21,778 bases of DNA from Pelargonium cotyledonis (taxonomy: Eukaryota > Streptophyta > Magnoliopsida > Geraniales > Geraniaceae): NCBI GenBank assembly GCA_036897625.1, contig JAYMTA010001104.1, positions 1 through 21,778 of the forward strand. Reading direction: 5' to 3'. Below the pieces are notes generated by a model. The model did not search any database and was not told the origin of the DNA. It saw only the letters and a list, made by a program, of their open reading frames with translations. The position numbers were made by a program, and so were the translations under genes. Of the stretch, positions 1 to 7,575 are shown in pieces; positions within the stretch are counted from its first letter, which is position 1, and every line of letters starts with the position of its first letter.

Positions 1-435
1 TTTTCATTTTCAAGCCATTTTGAAAAACTGTTTTCCAATTTTCTGTTTTCTAGTTTTCTGTTTTCCAAATGAAAAACTGTGCAACAAAACAAGTTTTCCA
101 GTTTTTCACTTCTTAGAAAACAGTTTTATGAAAAACTGGAGTAATCACTCCACAACTAAACAGGCCCTAAGTATTTTGGTCGTGCGACTTCATCGTAATG
201 CAGTCATCGTCATCACGAACCAACTACTAAGCCAAGAGTGAAGAAGGCGGGACCCGCTAACTTTTCTCTTCTCTTTCCCAACTAGTTGATGCTTTCATCA
301 ACTCCTATCTCATAAAAATCAATGTTGTTTCTTGAGAAAGCTTGTAAGCTTTTTGCCTCTCCAAGTCCAGAGCATCACAGAGCTCAAAAAAGCTTACAAG
401 ATTGAAACTGAAGATTTTCGCTCGCTTTGTCGCTT
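1..435. other. AT-rich intergenic segment, no gene seen
   Basis: No reading frame here has the composition of a protein gene. Positions 1-170 are dense in short gttttc/gaaaac-type words and end in aaacaggcccta. Read on the other strand this begins tagggcctgttt, a phrase common at the ends of plant non-autonomous transposons, so this may be the right end of an element that starts outside the window. Positions 262-300 are pyrimidine-rich, like a plant 5' leader, and positions 341-400 hold an inverted repeat. If the two MULEs further right are removed mentally, this segment joins the sequence leading to XLG and could include its promoter or leader exon. That is inference only. Confidence 0.4.
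341..400. repeat. 14-bp perfect inverted repeat
   Basis: The arm cttgtaagcttttt at 341-354 is exactly complementary to aaaaagcttacaag at 387-400, leaving a 32-base spacer. A transcript could fold this into a stem-loop. Its function is unknown. It could be the remnant of a small foldback element or a chance structure in AT-rich DNA. Confidence 0.6.
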
Positions 436-498
436 AGTATAATTACACATATCTATCTCCAACTTAACACATTTTAATTCTGAATACTCTAAATTATT
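436..498 (+). repeat. Left terminal inverted repeat of the small MULE
   Basis: Pairs with 1564-1626 in inverted orientation without indels, about 83% identical by eye. The best conserved stretch is ataattacacat, close to the outer end. Confidence 0.75.
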
Positions 499-699
499 GA
501 AACTAATTATTTGCATCCCTCAACTTTGCCAAACATTTTTCCATTCAAATTTCCATCCAATGTGTTAAAAAGACATAAATACCCTTTAAGTAAATAAAAA
601 TAAAGAAGTCAAACAAACCCTTATACCTTTAAATGAAAAAAAAAATAAAAAACCAAAAACAAAAAATCAAACTCCTTCTTCAACCCATCTGCATCAACG

Positions 700-1095
700 G
701 ACCACGATCGAATCCGGCACCTACTGAGACCAGCGGCGGAGGCGGCGGCGGCGGCGGAGTTGGCGTCGTCTCACCTTCTTTATCGATGGCCGAAGATCTA
801 AAACATCAAGCTTTGACCTGAAGACGGCCGTGGCTCATCTCCATTTTCGGCGACGACCGTCCGTCATCCACCGGGCATCGTCCACTGACCAGGCGACCTC
901 CACGGCCCAGATCTGCAGCCTCCGACTCACCTCCACGGGCTGGTCATTGCCTCCACGCTCCGGTGGTTTTTCAGCTTGATGATGGTGGTCTCTCTTCTCC
1001 TCGACGACGTGCTTAGGTGCGGTGGTCTATCGGCTCGACGCCAGAGCCGGAGAGAGGTCCGAGGAGGAGGCCGAGAAGGGGTCCCTCCAAATCTG
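700..1095. other. GC-rich block inside the small MULE, possible captured gene fragment
   Basis: This stretch is sharply richer in G+C than its AT-rich surroundings and is full of cgg/ggc/gac words, including a run of glycine-type codons at 735-758. It looks like the first exon of a host gene. On the plus strand a frame from 633 reads through a polyglycine run and stops at 821. On the minus strand I found no long frame. I recognise no protein family. Acquisition of GC-rich host fragments is typical of Pack-MULEs, but the source gene is not visible here. Confidence 0.45.
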
Positions 1096-1254
1096 CAAAC
1101 TTTGTTCTATTTTTTTATGTGATATTTTTGTTACAAGGCATGACTGTTGGAATACATTTTCTAGTTTGTAGATGAGATTGTAATTGGAATACATATTTGT
1201 TTTAGTTGATTACAATTTTTGTTATAGTTGGTTACATTAATTGTTGGAGTTAGT

Positions 1255-1345
1255 TGCAATTTTTGGGTTGATTTTGGTTAGTTTTGGGTTGATTTTAGCA
1301 ATTTTTGTGTTGATTTTGGTTAGTTTTGGGTTATTTTTGTTAAGA
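1255..1345. repeat. Imperfect G/T-rich tandem repeat
   Basis: The phrase ttttgggttgattttggtta and shortened variants recur about four to five times with a period near 19-21 bases. Read on the minus strand it gives a spurious Asn/Pro/Lys/Ile repeat. It lies between the GC-rich block and the right end of the small MULE. Confidence 0.6.
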
Positions 1346-1530
1346 ATATAACTACAATCATAATTCTGAGGAAAAATAAACTCAGATTTGGCGCAACAAA
1401 AACTTATGCTAGCGAAAAATTCAAATTTCGGCAAGAATTTGAAGTTTCCAGTGAAACATGATGAAAGTGTTCTTGATGAAGAAAAAATGTAATTAGTAAA
1501 GAGAATTTTTAGAATTTTTTAAAAATAATT

Positions 1531-1553
1531 GGTCATGTGCTAAGCACATGACC
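1531..1553. repeat. Perfect 23-bp palindrome in the subterminal region of the small MULE
   Basis: ggtcatgtgct (1531-1541) and agcacatgacc (1543-1553) are exact reverse complements around a single central base. The palindrome lies just inside the right terminal inverted repeat, and no copy is present at the left end. Confidence 0.75.
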
Positions 1554-1563
1554 TTATAAGTGG

Positions 1564-1626
1564 AATAGTTCAAAGTATCCAGAATTAAAAGGTTTTAAGT
1601 TGGGGGTAGGTATGTGTAATTATCCA
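1564..1626 (-). repeat. Right terminal inverted repeat of the small MULE
   Basis: Reverse complement of the left end. The outer bases read (minus strand) tggataattacacat. It is followed at once by the 9-bp target duplication. Confidence 0.75.
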
Positions 1627-1635
1627 TTGTCTCTT

Positions 1636-1772
1636 CACCTGGTAGTATTTGACTCTCACCTCCCTAAAATCTTCAACATTTACTTAGAAAATGTCATTTT
1701 TATGATTTGTGTATGGTTGACAATCTCTGTTTCTTTGAATTTGTCATAGTTATGGTTTTGATTTCGATAGTA
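1636..1772. other. Host sequence between the two MULEs
   Basis: This is a T-rich unique-looking stretch without an open frame. It ends at the target duplication of the large MULE (1773-1781). Before the insertions it would have been contiguous with 427-435 on the left and 10425 onward on the right, so it is part of the XLG upstream region or a leader intron. The junction cacctg/gtagta near 1636-1647 resembles a donor site, but this is weak. Confidence 0.4.
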
Positions 1773-1781
1773 TTATTTTGA
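1773..1781 (+). repeat. Target-site duplication, left copy (large MULE)
   Basis: ttattttga here matches tttttttga at 10416-10424 in 8 of 9 positions. Nine bases is the Mutator-superfamily length. The single mismatch fits the age suggested by the terminal repeat divergence. Confidence 0.8.
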
Positions 1782-1897
1782 GGGTTAATTACACGTAGTC
1801 GGTATGAACTATTGACTAATAACAGATAGCCCCTTTAAACTTTAACCCATGACAACCATACCCTAGAAACTTTACATTTAACGATTCCGTTAAGATT
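1782..1897 (+). repeat. Left terminal inverted repeat of the large MULE
   Basis: Begins gggttaattacacgta and aligns without gaps to the reverse complement of 10300-10415, about 91% identical by eye. Terminal inverted repeats of this length are typical of TIR-MULEs and contain the transposase binding sites. Confidence 0.92.
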
Positions 1898-1983
1898 TTT
1901 TGACAGAAAAGCTTATTAAAGATGACACGTGAGCGGCACATGAGTGCATTTTTTTAATGTCCAAATTACCCCCACCTCTATTA

Positions 1984-2003
1984 AAACAAGATTCATCTTG
2001 TTT
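1984..2003. repeat. Short perfect hairpin
   Basis: aaacaagat and atcttgttt pair perfectly around a 2-base loop. It lies between the left terminal repeat and the GRF-type pseudogene, in what would be that gene's leader. Confidence 0.5.
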
Positions 2004-2170
2004 GAAACCCTAATTTGCATAAGAAGATGGTGATTCGATCCCAAATTGAACGAGCATTGAGATGGTTCGATTAGGAGGTGTCGGAGGTAAGGCTTTTGGT
2101 GGTCGGAGCAGCTGCTGGCGGTGGTGGGGCTTAGGGGGGCTGTAAGTGGTGGAGCTGACTTGAGTCGTAT

Positions 2171-2684
2171 ATGTCTAGAGGTGAGATTTCTGGTGTGAAT
2201 TGTTTCTATGGTGTCCCTGCTCTAATTCTAACATCCATGTCCTCTGTGAATAGAGGAAGGAAATTTGTTGGATGTGGGAAGTATACAGTAAGCATTTTTT
2301 TTAACCTAATTTGTGTTGTTGCTGTTCAGATTTCAAGTGTTGTTTTTTCCACTGGGTTGATACTAATCCTCATGAAATTGGCAACATAAACTTGTCTTCC
2401 TTATATGGAAAGCTTAGATCCCAGGAAGAAACCATAATGAACTTGAGTTAGCATTGGAAGAAATTGCATTGATAAAGGCTGAGCAAATGGACATGTTTGC
2501 AGCTGTGAAGGAGGAAGACAATGGTGTTAGGAAGATAGATTATTAGGTAGTGCAGAGTAGAGATAGGCCAATTAGTAAAATGAAGGTTGTATTCTGGATA
2601 TTAGTAGTTGGTTTGTTGGTTTACTTCTTCAATTGTACAAGTAAAAGTGGTGATGGAAAAATAGAACCATTGTATTTGCTTTGA
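2171..2684 (+). pseudogene. GRF-type zinc-finger, single-pass membrane protein gene carried by the MULE (decayed)
   Basis: The first frame from ATG 2171 gives CFYGVPALILTSMS, then NRGRKFVGCGKYT. After a possible short intron (2288 to about 2338) another frame gives DFKCCFFHWVDTNPHE. Together these match the GRF-type zinc finger layout C-x-C-G ... GR-x-F-x-GC ... C-x-FF-x-W-x-D, except that the second cysteine is tyrosine (codon 2207-2209). A third frame continues with a charged helical stretch (ELALEEIALIKAEQMDMFAA) and a membrane segment (VVFWILVVGLLVYFF, starting at about 2587) before the stop at 2682-2684. Plant genomes contain many uncharacterised proteins with this GRF, coiled-coil, membrane-anchor order. 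At least two frameshifts and an in-frame TAG at about 2543-2545 show that it is dead here. It converges with the transposase. Function is unknown; GRF fingers in other proteins bind nucleic acid. Confidence 0.75.
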
Positions 2685-3393
2685 AAAGCTTGAGAGAATG
2701 AATCAATGGAAATTATGGTGTTTTATTTGGTGGTGTTATAAATTTGCAATGAATGTGGCTGGTGAATGTTGTTGGTGTTATAAATGGTAGTGGTTGAGTT
2801 TGTTGAATTTGGTTGACTTGGTTGAATTTGGATTTGTTAATTAGTTGAAGTTTGTGTTGATTTTGGATGTGTTGCATATGAATTTGGTTGTTTGTCATTT
2901 TAATTTGGTGTTAGTTTCATTTTCATTTGGTTTAAGTTTGTCTTGCATAAGCCTTGAGTGTCTTTTCAATTTGATTTAGATTTTGTTTAGCAATTTGGTT
3001 GATTTATCACCGTTGACTTATTCTGGGTCAATTCAATAAAAAGTTGGCAAGGGTTTGTTTATTTTTTGAGGAAGTACAACAAAAATATTGGGCAACTACT
3101 GTAAACTGTTATGCATTTTCTCAATACCTGGTAGAAGCTATAAATGATGCAATAAATATGATTCCTCTATATAATATTGTAATGTGCAATTTTAGTCAAT
3201 CACAAAATAATGGACACACATGTGCCTCAATTGACATAGCATGGATGGACCACACAAGCTAAAACAAGACAAAAGATTTCATGTCTAATCCTTACCTAAC
3301 TAAAGTCTAAGTCTTTATAAAAAATTTACAGGGCATCCAATTCACTTTAATATATAAAATAGAACAAAAGTTTGTGCCCATATCCTTCCCGTT
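2685..3393. other. Non-coding interior of the MULE between its two convergent genes
   Basis: This holds T/G-rich low-complexity sequence (about 2710-2960, many repeats of ttggt/gttga) followed by ordinary AT-rich sequence. The open frames at 2713-2898 (minus) and 3044-3262 (plus) lack any recognisable domain, and the first simply reads the low-complexity tract. It is probably the joint 3' region of the GRF gene and the transposase. Confidence 0.5.
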
Positions 3394-5400
3394 TTAGGGT
3401 TGGCTTGAGCTTTCTGGCCTCCCTACATCCTGATGATCTCCTTTGCTCCTTGATGGTGGCGGTTGTGAACTTGAGGTGGTGGAAAAGGAAGCATCATTGG
3501 CAAATCTTGACTTCCCAAGTGGAGCTATCATGTGTTTCTGCATATACACAATCACTAGAGCAATAAGTATGTTTATATTTTGAGTTTTAAGAACAAATTC
3601 TGAGTTTGAAGGTGCAATATACTCACCTTAGAAGATTTCCTCTGTGCTTGTAGGTTTTTCCCTGCCAGTCCACAACTTGAAATTGGAGTTGTTGGTCCAT
3701 GAAACTACAAACACCAAAACCAGAAGTTCATATATGCAACTACACATTCAGAACCAACTATAAATCCAGAAAACAAGAAGCACCCTTGCCAATTAAGAAC
3801 CATATGAGAAGTAAAACTCAAACACCCATCCAATAATTTGAAACATACATCAACATATTCAAACCAAACATCCATTTAGAACCATGCATTCAATTAAAAC
3901 TAAAGCACAATGAATAACCATATATTTATGCATCAAGAAATACTAAAAATACCATTTCTTACTGTCTTCCTTCTTTATCAACTTGTTTCCTTGTGATTGC
4001 TAGCTTTTCCTTTTTGTTACGGAATCTTGGAAGCACACAGTCTGATGATTGACCCTTAGATTGTTGGTTGGTGGTTCTTGCCGAGAGTTTATCAAGTTCA
4101 GCAACTCTTTTTGCCTCAATTTCTTTCGGTGTGCACTATCTTTTTTCTGTCAACTATTTCTTTTCTTCTTTAGCTGGCTTTCTCTGTCTCTTCAACCTTC
4201 TAACTGCTGATGCCCTCTTCCTCTCCATTGCAGCTGTGAGATTAACTTGACTCTTGCCTTTGTTCTTGTCTTTCTCCTTGGTTGTAGTAGCCTTTTGCTT
4301 CCCTATTTCTTTCTTCCTTTCATTTCTTTGGGCACTAGTCTTTCCATAATCTTTTGGAGAACAGCTCCTAGCATTATGCCCTTGCAGATGACATTTGCTA
4401 CATGTAATGATAGTTCCCTTCCTGGATACCTTATATGGGTTTTAGCTTTTACAGATTCATTTTTTATTCTCCTCTTCCTTGGCCTACTAGTGGTTTTTGA
4501 ATGATGAGTGGTTCAAGTGGAGCTCTATCTACTGAAGGCCAATCATTAATTCCAGGCATAGGGTATATCTGTCCCTCATAAATTTTCTTGTATGTTGAAG
4601 TATGGTAGTATGAGCTAACATAGTTCTTTGGTACATCTTTGATCTTCATTATTGCAGGCATAACATGTTTACATGGCATGCTATTGAGCTGAAAGCCCAT
4701 ACAACTGTAGGTTTTCTCTTGCAAATTCACACAATATTTATCTTGCCCATCTTCCACCTCAAAGTACCCACCCCTGCTCGACTTGGCAAAACACTTCCTT
4801 GTAGATGTCTTTGTTCCCTCCATCATTTGGTATATGTTTGGACATAACAATCCATTCCATGTCTCAGCCTCAGCCTTCTTTGCATAGAACCTGGCCATCA
4901 ACTTAGTTCTTAGATCCTCACATAGGCTAATAATTGGTAAAGCCTTGCTCTTCCCAACCCAATTATTAAAGCACTTTGACATGCTATTTGTTTGAATGTC
5001 ACTAAAAGCTCTTTCTAAAAAGAAAGCCTTGCACCACTCTTGTGGAGGTCTCTGTATTAGCCATTCATATGCTTTCTCATCCATCTCCTTCATGACCTCC
5101 AATTCCTTCTAAAATTTATGTGTTGAGGTTGCTTTGGCACACTTCCAAAGCTGAGATTTCAGAGTTGCACTTTTGAAATTTTTGTACCAATGCTCGTACA
5201 TATGTCGCGTGCAATACCTATGCTCTACTTGAGGTATCCAATCCTTAAACAATTTCACCAGTCCCTAATTGAAAACTATAATCAAAAAACCAGTTAACAC
5301 ATAGAAATGATAACACCAATTATCATACAAATAGCATTCATTAATAGGCCATAACCATACCTTCTGCTTGTCAGATAGAAACATCCATCCTCTTTCCTCA
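3394..5400 (-). pseudogene. MULE transposase, C-terminal half (DDE second part, SWIM finger, CCHC knuckle)
   Basis: Reading right to left after the LINE: GWMFLSDKQK carries the second catalytic Asp (codon 5370-5372). A 96-bp GT-AG intron follows (5265-5360), then GLVKLFKDWIPQVEHRYCTRH, the family's conserved Cys/His stretch. An in-frame TAG interrupts at 5109-5111. Downstream is a long clean frame with AYEWL, W-x-x-aFF and D-x-x-TN-x-S motifs, then a SWIM finger (4665-4709) reading YSC...PCKH, where the first Cys has become Tyr. After a frameshift there is a knuckle CSKCHLQGHNARSC (4361-4402) and a Lys-rich tail. Probable last exons run at about 3690-3630 and 3545-3394, ending RSKGDHQDVGRPESSSQP. 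MuDR-family transposases cut and rejoin element ends in the nucleus; this copy cannot be functional. Confidence 0.85.
4361..4402 (-). other. CCHC zinc knuckle motif of the transposase
   Basis: Reads CSKCHLQGHNARSC, spacing C-x2-C-x4-H-x4-C exactly. It is out of frame with the SWIM segment upstream, so a small indel separates the two. A knuckle after the SWIM finger is normal for plant MULE transposases. Confidence 0.8.
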
Positions 5401-5408
5401 TTTTTTTT

Positions 5409-6539
5409 ATCGGCAAACGGTACTTCATTAAATAATCCTAAAAGGAAAAATAAAGTACATGAAATGAGCAAAAGAATTGCAAAATGGCATGGCTGAGGAA
5501 ATCTTGAGAGTGGGGTTGTGGATAGAGAGAGGATGCTACCTTGGAAAGAGTACAAGACATGAGGGAAAGAGTACAATATGTATGATCATAATGACAGCAT
5601 GGGAGGCATTAATTGAAACATCATTAATGAAAGACTCTTGAACCAAAGAAATTTTGATGAGGGTGACGCCGGAGAATGAGAAACTTGAACGGTGCAGCAA
5701 AGCCTGAGGTACCGAAGACGGCGAGATGGCCTAGAACTTTCATGACCCTAAATGAAAGCTTCAGAGATGACAATGAGCGAGCTGGACAATGTAGATGAGC
5801 TGATGACAACATAAGATTGAAAAGGGAAATGATACTGGATATTGAAGCATAGCCTGCTTTGCATGGCAACATCATGAGGAATTTAATATTAGTGAGATAT
5901 TTGTGCACCAAGTGACAAAAAAGAGTAATATAGCTCCGCAACCGAGAAGTCTTATTTCATGGTCTCCCTCTTGGAACCAGGACCTACTTGTTAGGTTGGT
6001 TGAGGCTCAGAATTGAGTTGTTTGATTGATTCCAGTATTAAGCATTTAGGTTCATCAGATTTTTCCCCAAGGAGTTTACAAAAATTCCAGAATTTTTCTT
6101 CCTTTGTTTGTTCCACGTTGCCACTGGCTGCTTTGTTTTGATTTCCTAATCTTGGAGATTTCCCAAGATTTGACCCGCAATAAATGATGTACGAGGAATT
6201 ATAGGGACAGATACACCCGACACTGTGGTGTCAGATTGCTCACCATTATTCGTCAATTGGGGGAGATGGCAAGACATTCTCGGTATGTGAAAGTTCCTTG
6301 GTAGCATGTGCCATGATTGCGTCATTATTGAGGCCATTGTTGTACAACTCTGTCTCCTCGAAATATTTGACAACTTCTTCGGGTTCCAGATTACCCATAA
6401 TGACACTCGCCACAATGGAAGGCGAAAAGCCGTGTATGCCAGCCGCCGCCACCTGAGTTGCCGCCACCAGGGTTTCTGATGAAGACGACTGAGCTTGATT
6501 GACCGCCCGAACTGTCATCATTTAAAAAGTTCTTCATTT
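5409..6539 (-). other. Distal part and 3' untranslated region of the LINE remnant
   Basis: Only short frames are present. From 6521 to 6246 (minus) an Ala/Ser/Glu-rich stretch probably continues the ORF1 tail. Below about 5950 the sequence becomes pyrimidine-rich, as in LINE 3' untranslated regions, and ends at the A tract. No DNA endonuclease or reverse transcriptase motif (such as YADD) was found, so ORF2 is missing between these parts. Confidence 0.5.
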
Positions 6540-7575
6540 TTATAGTGAGTTTCGAGTTATTATCGGATCAATTTCCACATCATCTTCTGATTCGCTCAGA
6601 CCATTGACAGAGTCAAACGACAAGCTTAGATCTGGCACCTCTGCACATGTGCATTCTGAAATCGACACCTGATATAGCCCTGATCCCACCTTGAGTCTTA
6701 CTTTCCGACTGACTTTGTCCATATCCATTGTGTGCACCAATACGAATCCATGGTCTAATTGATTCCATGTCTGGTGTTTCCCTCCACGAGGATCACTGTC
6801 CCATAGAAATTGGCTGTATTGTAGAAGCTTGTTTCACACCATGCGTGAATTAGAACTCCTGAGATTTTTAGCCAACAGAATCGACCACCACTTCGTTTGA
6901 ATCTGAGCCAGTCCATGAAGAACACGAACCAATTTGACATCCTTTGTCAGTTACACTCCTGTTGCTCTCTGAAAACATGTTCATTGGCAAAGGACAGAAG
7001 AAACATTCTATTTTCCAACCCATGTACTGAGATATCCCAATCTTGAACCAACCCTATACGGTCCCGTATTTCTCTGGCAGTGGTGTCCTCCCTAGCAACA
7101 CCGATGACGCACCACCGCAGCCTCTGCAAAAGAGAGTGAACGATGACGCCTGGGCATTGTGGCGTGCCTCGACAACCCTCCTCGCTCGACCCAATCACAA
7201 CGTCTCTGAACGAGACCCCTGCAAATTTTCTGTCCCTCTTTGGTATGCCTGTATCCCCAGGTGACGAGAAGTCTACTTTCTTCTGTGGTATCTTTTGGGT
7301 GTTCTCGCTAGCGAAACTATGGTCCTTCCTTCTGTTAGCGGTTTCGGCCCTACCTGTGTTAGCATCGCCTTGCCGGAGAGGAGTCTTAGCATAAGATAAT
7401 GTGATTGGAATTTCAAAAAGTCTCGATCCATTCAAAATTCTTCTAACCCTCATGGCTTCTTCCCTTCTGTGAATGGAGACAAAACTGAATCTGAACCCCT
7501 GCTTATTCACTGTTCTTCCAATCACACAATCTACCACATCAGTGTGGTTTTGGAAAATTTTCTTTAGCCAACTAC
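6540..7575 (-). pseudogene. LINE ORF1 (RRM plus DUF4283-like protein), decayed
   Basis: ORF1 of plant L1 elements is an RNA-binding chaperone that packages the LINE transcript. Visible parts in order: a partial RRM missing its first strand, a Ser/Arg/Lys-rich linker, a small alpha/beta domain ending LLSFANEHVF, and the downstream region with VCW-like SGVLIHAW and an acidic serine-rich tail (SLSFDSVNGLSESEDD). A TGA at 6947-6949 interrupts an otherwise continuous frame, and a frameshift near 6745 precedes the last block. Expression of a working product is not possible. Confidence 0.65.

Larger units (their letters stand above)
436..1626. mobile_element. Non-autonomous Mutator-like element (Pack-MULE candidate)
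   Basis: The two ends are inverted copies of each other over about 63 bp (436-498 and 1564-1626, roughly 52 of 63 positions identical). Both contain the core ataattacacat. Directly outside are ttgtcgctt (427-435) and ttgtctctt (1627-1635), a 9-bp direct duplication with one mismatch. Nine-bp duplications with long terminal inverted repeats are the signature of the Mutator superfamily. No transposase is encoded. The interior holds a GC-rich block (about 700-1095), a G/T-rich tandem repeat and a near-terminal palindrome. The element would need a transposase supplied in trans. The exact outer base is uncertain by one or two positions because the terminal bases mismatch. Confidence 0.75.
5401..7575 (-). 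mobile_element. L1-type LINE remnant nested in the MULE transposase
   Basis: On the minus strand the element starts inside an RRM-like fold (WLKKIFQNH ... FRFSFVSIHRREEA, the second matching the RNP1 pattern). A spacer and a domain typical of plant L1 ORF1 proteins follow (IGVARED..., CWLKISGVLIHAWCET, YGTVILVEGNTR), then VRLKVGSGLYQVSISE. Stops (6947-6949, about 6752) and frameshifts break it. The 3' end runs through a T-rich tail into aatgaagtaccgtttgccga and A8 (T8 at 5401-5408 on the plus strand), a typical plant LINE tail. No endonuclease or reverse-transcriptase frame is present, so the copy is 5'-truncated and also lacks ORF2. The 5' edge is placed where transposase similarity ends and RRM similarity begins (within about 40 bp). 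I could not find a clear target duplication. Confidence 0.72.

Noticed and set aside
633-821. 62-codon plus-strand frame with polyglycine
   Set aside because: It starts in an A-rich low-complexity tract, crosses into the GC-rich passenger and stops without any domain; kept only as part of the GC-rich block.
1237-1434. Minus-strand frame with repeated Asn-Pro-Lys-Leu-Thr-Lys-Ile
   Set aside because: It is the translation of the G/T-rich tandem repeat, not a protein gene.
2288-2339. Clean 52-bp intron in the GRF-type gene
   Set aside because: GTAAGC...CAG joins out of frame with the second half of the finger, so either an indel has occurred or the intron is not exactly this; I report a possible intron only.
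4247-4504. Hydrophobic plus-strand frame resembling a membrane protein
   Set aside because: It is the antisense shadow of the Lys-rich tail and zinc knuckle of the transposase.
5624-5941. 105-codon minus-strand frame within the LINE
   Set aside because: It has no recognisable reverse transcriptase or endonuclease motif and lies in the presumed 3' untranslated part.
7043-7394. Two overlapping plus-strand frames in the LINE
   Set aside because: They are antisense shadows of the ORF1 linker.
5401-7575. Target-site duplication of the LINE
   Set aside because: The bases after the A tract (tgaggaaagagg) have no convincing copy near 7560-7640.
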